Assembly (NCBI GenBank): GCA_017430225.1
Contig: JAFRNK010000049.1
Location: 1-47,532, forward strand
Length of the DNA: 47,532 bases
Reading direction: 5' to 3'
Origin: Clostridia bacterium
Lineage (GTDB): Bacteria > Bacillota > Clostridia > Christensenellales > Aristaeellaceae
A model generated the notes under the pieces. The model was given only the letters and a program-made list of their open reading frames with translations. It did not search any database and was not told the DNA's origin. Below are positions 1 through 9,200 of the stretch, piece by piece (within the stretch, counting starts at the first letter, position 1; every line of letters starts with the position of its first letter). The translations under genes were made by a program, and so were the position numbers.

Positions 1-107
1 GTCTCGAAGCGATAGATTTTTGAAAAGTTTCGTCAAAGTTTCGCCGAAATATAAAAATATCACGCTATTGCGTGATATTTGAGGTGCCGGTGGCGGGACT
101 CGAACCC
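1..107. repeat. Left copy of 107-bp att direct repeat (attP-like)
   Basis: Identical to 39,791-39,897. It contains the last 23 bases of the integrase gene including its stop, a pair of 10-base repeats (26-35, 37-46), the tRNA-type terminator hairpin (55-80) and the 3' part of tRNA-Leu (from 81). Identity stops at 107, where phage DNA begins. A true attL would carry host DNA to the left of the tRNA-derived core. Here the integrase end is found instead, which is the arrangement of attP or of a tandem prophage junction. Confidence 0.9.
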
Positions 108-127
108 AATCAAGCGCAAATCAGCAC

Positions 128-173
128 ATATGACGCTATATCAACAAATGCGCGGATATGACGCTATATCAAC
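128..173. repeat. Two 18-bp direct repeats in the attP left arm
   Basis: ATATGACGCTATATCAAC occurs at 128-145 and again at 156-173, 28 bases apart. The stretch 108-240 has no supported gene. The position, between the att core and the outer arm repeats, suits excisionase or directionality-factor binding, but this is inference. Confidence 0.6.
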
Positions 174-206
174 GCAATTCGCTATGGTCTCTGCTGACCG
201 TGATAT

Positions 207-220
207 GGTCATATATGACC
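207..220. repeat. 14-bp perfect palindrome in attP arm
   Basis: GGTCATATATGACC reads the same on both strands. It shares ATATGAC with the 18-bp repeats at 128 and 156. It is probably a binding site for a dimeric protein such as an excisionase or a host factor; no direct evidence identifies the protein. Confidence 0.5.
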
Positions 221-244
221 GTTTTCTGTCACTATTGACGGAAA

Positions 245-265
245 AGTTTCGTCAGAGTTTCGTCA
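245..265. promoter_or_regulatory. Probable integrase arm-type sites (P arm)
   Basis: AGTTTCGTCA occurs at 245-254 and 256-265, spaced 11 bases. The same 10-mer and a near copy (AGTTTCGCCG), also 11 bases apart, occur on the integrase side of the core at 26-35/37-46 and at 39,816-39,825/39,827-39,836. Paired short direct repeats on both arms of attP are the usual arrangement of arm-type sites of tyrosine integrases. Confidence 0.6.
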
Positions 266-290
266 AAAAAGGGGCGGTTTTACCCGCCCC
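265..290 (-). terminator. Rho-independent terminator of the late operon
   Basis: On the minus strand a GC-rich stem of GGGGCGG with CCGCCCC is followed by six T. It starts 9 bases after the stop codon of the giant gene and ends the right-to-left late operon. Confidence 0.9.
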
Positions 291-298
291 TCCTGCCG

Positions 299-3200
299 TC
301 AGAATCCTAACTTCCACAGCAGTTTGTTCAGCTCGCTGTCCTTCCTGGACAGGTCTCCGTTCTCGACGCCATCTGCCAGGATCTCATACAGTTTCTGCAA
401 CACCGCCGCCTTCGCGGGATCGGTTTCCAGTTCCGGCATATAGGCCAGCGCCGCCGTCAGCCTTTCCGCGGGAGTATCCGTCTTGTATCCCTCCGGCACG
501 TAGCCAGGCTGCTTCTCCTGATATAGCTGTGCCTGCCGGTCTTTGGCGATATACTCCATCGTGTTATACACATCATAGATGGCGTTCTGATCAGAAGCCA
601 TTGCCCAAAGTTTCCGGTACACGTCTCCGCCCAGCGTCTGCTCAAACTCCCGGCGTGCCTGCGTCGGTTCGCCATGCATCGAGGTGCCGTACGGATTTAT
701 TCCTTCGCCGCGCTTCACGACGTCCGGAGCCTGTCCGATAGGTTCTGTCCTCTGACGCCGGCCTCGGTACCATCTCGGCGCGTTGCTCGTATTGGTATCC
801 GCCAGTTCCGGAGTCATCGTGCCGCCGCGGGTGACCGTTGGTGCCGCCCAGGGATTATTCTTGTCGCTGTCCGTGTGCAAGTGCCAAAGGTACGAACGCT
901 CTTCATCCGTGAGGCCGTCCATCATCCGGATTGCTTTCTCATAATCGGCGTTGGTGTGGCTGCCGCCGTCTGTATCGGCAACGGACAGGGCCAGCTTGTA
1001 AAGCAGGTATTCCGTCGCATCGATTCCGACAGCTTCGCCGGCATCAATCTTTGCCTGCGTGTCGTTGTCATGACCAGCGGCCAAAGACAGCAGCGCATTC
1101 ATGACAGTCTCGTGCTGCTTGTTGCTGGCCTGCTGCCACACGGGCGACGCCTGGAGACCGTCCGCCGTTATCTGGTAGAACGATTCCCGCTTTGCCTGTT
1201 CCTTCTGCCACTCTTTGACCTTTGCGTCGATATTCTCTTCCGCAGTTTTGCTGGACGTGGCAAACGGATCGCCGGCCATTTCAATCATATCCTGGCGCAT
1301 CTCGGTAAACATTTCAGGATCTTTCGTCCATGCCTTCTTTAGCAGAGCATAGTAATCGCTCTTGTATTTGGCCGGGTCCGTAGTCACGCGCATCGCATTA
1401 TACTCTGCACGCAGGCCGGGGCCAAACAGCGGGTCACCATTTGCTTTCCCAATCGCACGGCCAACAGCAATCGCCAGCACCTGGAAATCCTTGACCACGT
1501 TCGGCATCGGGAGTCCGGTAGTCATCTGCACGACGGTGCCTAAATGGTCGACGATATTACGTGCTGACGTTTCCGCGCTCTTATCTCCCTGGAATGCTCC
1601 GATAGTATCAGTCATCAGAGACACGGTGCTTTCCAGCAGATCATTCACCGCTTCAATGGAGTTCTCTGATAAGCCGTAAAACTTCTGGTCGAAGATAGCG
1701 TCACCGCCAAGTTGCTTGGCTATCTTGTCTACTGTGCTTTCAAGGAGTTCCAGGATCGTTCCGCCAAACGGGACCATACCACCAAGCGACGTGAGCATAT
1801 TCAGTCCAAGAGCCTTGCCGGCGCTCCAGAACGTCAGCTCGTCCTCGTCGTCCTTGTACTTCTTCAGTTTCCCGCGGAGCATATCCCAGACAAACTGCAT
1901 CAGGCTGAAGATGAACGCGGACAGCGCCTGTGACGTCACAGCCCTGGCTACTGTCTTCCTGGCATTCTTCAGGGCGTCAAGGTTCTCCTGGGTCCCATTA
2001 GCTTTATACTGTCGTGCTTTGGCATTCATATTGCCAAATGCGTCGATCAGGATGTTTGCATTCTGGAACGGCTGCGTTTTGAACATATTCATCACACGCA
2101 TAAACTCGCTGTCTGACCGCAGGACGCCGGGTCTCTGCATGGTCGCATAGTTCGGCTGCGTTTCCTCGATGATCCTGTTATAAATCGGCGCAACAGCTTC
2201 GTAAAACTCGTGCGTGCCGGGTGTCAGGTCTTTTCTGGTATCCTTGATGTAATACTCTGCTGCCGTCCACAATTTGGTAGTGGTTGCAATATCAACCGCC
2301 TGGATCCAGTTCAGAACCTTATGGCTGGTCAGCTTCGCCACCAGTCCGCCGCGCTTGCCAATGTCGCCAAGTTCGGCGGTGGAGTACCCCTTGCTCCGGT
2401 ACCACAGCAGCGGCGTGTACTGTGCGATCAGATCAAGGTCCACCTTCTTGTTGGAATCCTTTAGTGCCTTCACAAGCGGGCCATACCCGACAACGGCTGC
2501 TGCCGTAGCATAGGATGCTGCCTGTTTGACGGCGACGCCACCGTTCAACGTCAGCACGCCACCGGCATAGTTGCTTCGGAGTGCCGTGGCAAGCCCACCG
2601 CCACCGCCTGCGCCTGTCTGCACATCCCGCATCATCTTATCCAGATAATCCTCGTGCGCGGATAACAGATTGTTTCGCACACTGGTGCCTTCGCCCTGCC
2701 GGAACTTGACGTTCAGCAGTTTGTTCAGGTTCCGTATCGGCATCGCCAAACCGTAGTATTTACTGTGGCCGTCGATGCTTCTGGTCAGCACGTCGTTCAT
2801 GTCGTACAGCATGATCGTTTCCGTCGCGCCTTTGATACGCTCTTTCAGGAATCCGGCAGCGGCGACTGTGCCATCCGGTTTCACTTCGCCAAAATCCGAT
2901 TTCAGGAAGTCTCTGCTCACGTCGATGGGGAAGTATTTCAGCACACGTGCAATCTCATACCCCACATGCTCAACGCTGACGCTATTGATTGCCTCCTTAC
3001 TCATGGTGTTAAAGTAGTCGAACGCGGCGTCTGCAAAGGCCCGTTCTTCCGGACTCATCTGCTGCGTGATCTCGTGGATCATATACCGGGAGAAAACAGC
3101 ATGCACGCCTTCGCCGTCCTTGTACGCATCAGCCAGCTTGCCTTTTTTGTACATTTCCTTATTCGGGATCAGTACGCCGCCGTTCTCAATGTGCTTTAAG

Positions 3201-6200
3201 TTGTCTTCGCACTTAGCGTGCAGGTACAAGCTCATCCGCATGGCGGGCGTGATCTCGATTTCCTGCATCTGGCCATCCACCAGGGCTTTCACCTTAACCC
3301 ACTTGGCGTCCTTGCCGGCAATACTGCGGATAAACTTCTTGTCGTTCACCCACTTCTTGAAGATTTCTTCGCACCGCCGCTGGTAGTCGTCCATTCTGCG
3401 CTGGCCTTCGGAAAGTTCCTGCGTCAACCGGTACAGCGGGTCATTGTCATTGTAGCCAACGATTCTATGGACCGCTCGCTCCGGGGTCAGCAGGCCGTCG
3501 CCGCCTTTATTTTGTTTGCCGTGTCGCTTGCCGAAAAGCAAGGTTTTGATGAACTCGGTTTCCGTCCTTGCCTTCCCGCCTCTGTAGTCATCGACAAATT
3601 CCAGCGCGGACGCATAAGCATCTCTCCGTTCCTGACTATCGATAAATTGATTCTCCGTGCGGGTCATCGTTTCGATGTTAAGCAAGATTGTGGTCAGGTC
3701 CGCGACTTCCTGCTGCGTCATATCGCTGATGCGCTTCTTGTGCAGGCGTTCGATCAATCCCTCGATATAGCTGTCAGGCACAAAGTCATCACCCAGTTCA
3801 GCCTTCTGTCTTGCTTCCCATTCTTTGTACCAGTCACGCAGCGCTTCCAGGTTCTTGATGGTCTTGCCGGTGATTCCCTTCGACACAAGGTCAAGGTCGC
3901 CAATGTACTGATTCAGCAGCGCTCTCGTGGCCGGCCCCAGTTTCTTGTTGTTCAGCCTCCGGGCGATGTTCAGTAGGCGGGTCCTCGCCTCACTGTCAAT
4001 CCGCTTCGCCCGCTTGTCTTCCGCCACCTGACGGTAGTGCTGCTTCAGGGCCTCCACCTGCTGGTCGCGTTTCTGCCGGACCAGTTTCAGAGCAGCCTTC
4101 GCCTTCTCGCGCTCGGCCTTTAGCCGTGCTTCCATCTTGTCCGCGTAGGTCGGATCGGTCTGCCGGATCTCTTCGCCCACCACGCGGCCCAGGATGTCGT
4201 TGGCCGTCCATTCCACCGCGTCCGCCATCTCGTAGTTGTTCATGCGCTCGTAGATCGGGCGGAAGGATTCCAGGATCTCCAGCACCCGCTTGAGCTGGTC
4301 GGCCGGATGATTGATGTCCGGGAACAGGCCCTCGCCAAAGATTCCCTGCAGTTCCTTGTACGCCTGGTCGATGCCGGTCGCGCTTGTATCGGACGTTGTC
4401 AGCGTCACGGTACCCAGAAGACTCTTCCGGAACGCCTGGTAGTCTTCCGCCAGGTCGTGCTGCATATTGCCGGGGACGTACAGTTTCGTCGTCCGCAGGT
4501 AGTCACGAAGCTTTTCGTACGACGCCGGGTCGCCTTCCTCGCGCAGGATCTCCGCATTGTCCAGGATAATGTGCGCGATCTCGTAGGCTTTCGTCCGGGC
4601 CTCGCCGTAGAACTCGTCGTCGAACTCGCGCTCGTTCAGGCAGAACTCTGCCAGGTCCTTCATCTTCGCGCCGACCACGTCCGCGTCCACTTTCGTGCCA
4701 TACTCTGATGCGATGACCCGCGCCAGTGTCTTCGCGTCGTCCAGGCGCACCCGCCTGCCGTCCGTCACTTTGGTCTGGCCCTTCCAGTAGTCGCGTTGCT
4801 CGGTCCTGGTCTTCAGTTTGGAGCGGAGCTCGGTGAGATCCTTGCGTAGCTGGCGATTTGCTTCGTATAGTTCACCGGTACTGAGCTCGCGGGAAGTCTT
4901 TAATTCTGCAGTTCTGGATGCTCCTTCAGAATCTTCTCGATTCCCTTCTGCATTTCCTCTTTGCTCGTTGCCCCGTCTTCTGTCTCCATATAATCCCTGA
5001 TCAGCCAATCGTTCTCGAATTGTTTGTTCCATTCGGGAGTTCCATGTTTCGGTCGGTTCTTTTCCAAATTCGACATCATTGTTCCTCCATTCTGCGTAAT
5101 CGAAATAGTCCTTGTTTTCAGCATAATCTCTGAACGTCTTATCTGCTTTATTTCCTATCGTAGTTAAATAATCAAGGCTTAAAAAGCGACCTTCTTCTGC
5201 GAAGCGGGACGCTGCCCTCATTATAGAAGAATCCTCGGACACTTCGTTATAATACAGGTTTACCGTGTATCCATATTCTTTGAGGGTCTCAACCACGTCA
5301 CTGATAACACTCTTGCCACCGACACGCGGAATGACAACATTTTCACCTCTCGCAATCGCCATTTGCAATGCTTTATCAGCAATCTTCGCGCTTTCCTTTT
5401 GAACATATCCGGCCCCATAGCCATCATCAAAACCATCAAGCCACGGTTTGACTACGTCGCTATCAATAATCCGTGCCTGATGCTCATGGGAAAGAGGATT
5501 GGCAAAGACTCGTGACTTTCCTCCAGCCGGCCGACCGATTACAATATAAGCCTCCCGGTTTCTGGCAACGGGCCCGGTAAACTGTTCCTTCCCATTCACC
5601 TTTTTAATTTTATTCTTTCCCTCATCCCACGCAGCGCTGCCGTGTTCATCGTCCAGTAGTTTTTCTACAAGGCGATCTCTTCTGGCGTCGACCTCAGCAT
5701 TCGTTCCTGGCAGATTCTTTGACCAGCTGTCTCCTTTTGAACCTCTGGCTCGTTCCTCCGCCTTCACAATTTCGGGGATCGTCTTCAGGATTTCATACGG
5801 AATCTTTGCCCCGGCCACGGAAGCGGCAGATATGTAGGCAAGGTCACGGTGAGCCCAGTTCTTAAACCGTGCGCTCTTACTATACCACTCTTTCGCTTCC
5901 GGCATCAAGTATGTCCTATAATCTTTCTTTGCCTTAATCTCTTCCTGCGTCAGATCCGAGTCGGGCATAAGATAGCGATCATATTTTGATTCCACGTCAG
6001 AATAAGGAGATTGTTCCTCGTTGGCATGAACGGCATCTTTTAGAGAGACGTTCAGCCCCATATACATGCCTTCACGCTGCCGGGTTCCTGAGCGCATATC
6101 CAGCAGCATCTCCGGTCCGTCAAGGATAACGTCCGTGAGGATGTCGTTCACGTATGCGTTCCCCATAGCCTTGTATACGTCATCGTTTTGTGTGTACACA

Positions 6201-9200
6201 AATGCCATACCGGCACCGATGTTCACGCGCTGGTTCCGGATATAATTGACAAGCTGTTTATTGTTCAGGAGTGCCTTATCAGAGACTTCCTGGATCTGGC
6301 GCACCTGACCTTTCTGGCTCGCGTATACGATCGCTGAATAGCCCTTGCCGCTAACGATATCACGGCCTACCGCAGCAACAGTTTCAGGAGAGTAAACATC
6401 TTTCCCGAGGTTTCTGTTCTCCTGGCTCGGCATGAGAAGAAAATCCAGCTGCATCTGCCCGGGGATCTCCTTTTCCTCCTTCGAGACCGTCCTGTTTTTC
6501 GTGTCTGCCTGCAGCTCGGTAAACACGCGGTGATCGATGATAATATGTCCCAGAAGTTTCGCCCCTGTATTTTTCTGCACCGTCTCCGCAATCGTACCTG
6601 TTGCATTGATATCATCCGTGCTGGGATTTACATGCCCGGACGGATGGTTGTGCATGAGATAAACACCATCAGCGCCGACACGCTTAATCTTCTTGATCAG
6701 GTCGTTCGACTGAAAGTCCTCTCTGTACGTCAGCGAAAGCCCAGGCAGTCGGCAGGTCACTGAATCCGTACCAACGATCTTCCCTTTTTTGACATAGAAA
6801 TACCGCACCGTCTCGAATCTCGGATTCCGGAAGATCTGGCACAGCTGCGCTAAATCTTCCGCGTTCCGGATCTTTGTTCCGTTGAGGTTGACTCGTCCGG
6901 TTTTAATGAACTGAGCTGATATTCCGTTTCCAAGAGTTCGGATATCGGTCTTACCGTCCCGTCCTTGTCTACCCAGATCCACTTCTCCTCCGGCAGCGGA
7001 TATTCTCTCGAGTCCGTCGAGGAGGTCTTCAATTCCTTGTTCTGCAATGGTCAGGTTCTCCTTGTCTGTTTTGTATTCTTCGTGCGTCTCCTGAAGATAG
7101 ACGCCAAGATCGCGGCTGTTTTTCTTCTTGACACCAGGGTTCTCTTCTGCTACAGTGTCAACAGAAGAAACGGATGCGTTCCCTCCGCTAAGACGAGTAC
7201 GTATAGGCTTAGCGGCAGTAGCCCCGGAAGAGTCGCGAACCTCTCCGGATGCAGACGCATCCGTTTGTTCGTTTTCCCATCCCGATAGCACCCAACTATT
7301 GGCGCCGCTATTTTGCGAGAGTACCACCGTATATCCATTATCGTATAAACGGATTCTCTTGTTGCCCATTCCGGAAAAATCATTTTTTTGAACGTCACCA
7401 TTTGTCGCATTTGCAATGACATTTACGATTTCGTATGCCGTCCTAACGCCATCTCCACCCTCAGAGTTTCTCTTTGAGATTATGTGCGAAAAACCATACC
7501 CGTGCTTAAACGAAGCACCTTTTCCTGGATTGCCCCATACAAAATCAATATTTCCCAGTTCTTTTCGGGACATGGCGTTTTTCACTGACAAACTCTCCGG
7601 CGAATCGCTGGTCTTCGCTTTTTCGATCAATTCATTAAGCGCAGATTTACCGCTCTGGATATTTTTTTCTGTTTCTTCTGCCGTGTCCTTTGAAAGAGTG
7701 AATGAAGCCGGGGCCTTCAATTCAGCACTATATTTCGGGGCAGAACTGTTATTGTCTTTCCCGCCTTCTGTCCTCGCACTCACCGTCGCTTTCTTCGCCG
7801 CCTTCAGCACCGGCGCTGCCTTTGCCGCATCTTCCATGTGGCCGTGCATGATAAACTCGTTCATGTTGCCGGCAGCGTCGCAGATCATCTCCTCAAAGAC
7901 GTCCTCATTGCTTAATTCGGTTCCTTTGTACAGGGCATAGTAATCACGCAGGACATCCTCCAACTTGTCTACGCTTCCCAAGTCTTCGATCATCCGGTCG
8001 CGGTACTTTGAGAGGACTTCTTCCCTGCTGCTATCATTGTATTCACGAGAGAGGGTCTCGTGCATCAGTTCGTGCCGCGCAATCTGATCCGCGGTGAAAA
8101 TCTGGTGGTCCGCACGCACGTAGATGGTCTTCGTCTCCGGGTCAAAGTACCCACGGGACTGGACGATCACCTTCTTCCCGTTCTTCGATATGGATTCGAT
8201 TTCTAAGGACCCGCCGACAAAAGGCACATACATATACCCGCGGGCCTCAACCTCCTCGCGTGCTTGTTCTATGTATTTGTCCGCGTAAACCCCCTTGCTG
8301 TTCTTCTGAAGGATACGGATGTTCTTCCTCGTCGTTCCGTTCCGAATCCCAAGATCAGACGCACTTACAGATTCCGAACGAACGCCAGAAACTCTTCGAC
8401 CCCCTCGGAATCCCGCGATTTCTTCCCGGAATTCAGCGCTTCCTGTTCCTCTTTCCACTCGGCCAGCTTCGACTCCGGTACCCGCGCCGTCATTCCCTTG
8501 TAGCCCGTCGCGTACACGTACTTCTCCTGTTTCTGCTTCTGTGCCATTTTCAGCCTCCTCATTTATGTTTGTATTGTATTTAGCGCGGCCTGCCGTATAC
8601 GCGACCCGCGCCTGTGCTAAGCTCATCGTAGGATTTTCGCCGGCCGCCTCGTAATCAAAGTCACGGCCTTCTTCGCCCTGATTGATAAACCGTGCAGCCT
8701 CGCCGGCATATTCTACTTCATTCTGTCCCGGCTGGTAAGCCTGCACGATTTCAGCAGCGGAATCGCTGTCTACATTCAGCCGTTCCAGCGCATCGGCCAC
8801 TTTGGAATACTTCCTGAACGCCAGGTCCTCAAACCGTGCGGCCCGTGCTTCCTCGCCGGTCTGCATGCGGATGCTCTCCGCCGGACTCATCGGTTGCGCC
8901 ATTTCCGTCATCGCACGCGCAGTGTCTTCGGCGCTTCTGGTATAGTTAAGACCGCGGCCAAATTCGGGACGGGCTTCAGATTCGCCCGTAGGCGCAGTTT
9001 CTTCCGTCTGTGACACATTCTCCGCCTGCGCGCCCTGGGACGCCTCACGCTGGCTTGCAAGTGCCTTCAGCGCTTCGATAGCGTCAGAGGAAGCGGTTTC
9101 TTCGTGGATCTCGACGCCGGACCGCTCGGCCAGATAATCCGTCACGGCCTCGTTCCGCACGATCCGCGCCACGTCACGCTCGGTCAGGTCCTTGCCTTTT

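Noticed and set aside
6850-7047. Third nested ORF in the giant gene (65 codons, same alternative frame)
   Set aside because: It looks protein-like (PLPEEKWIWVDKDGT) but has only a TTG start and no RBS, and it runs into sequence where the giant frame encodes a good JAB-domain start. It may be a remnant; not called as a gene.
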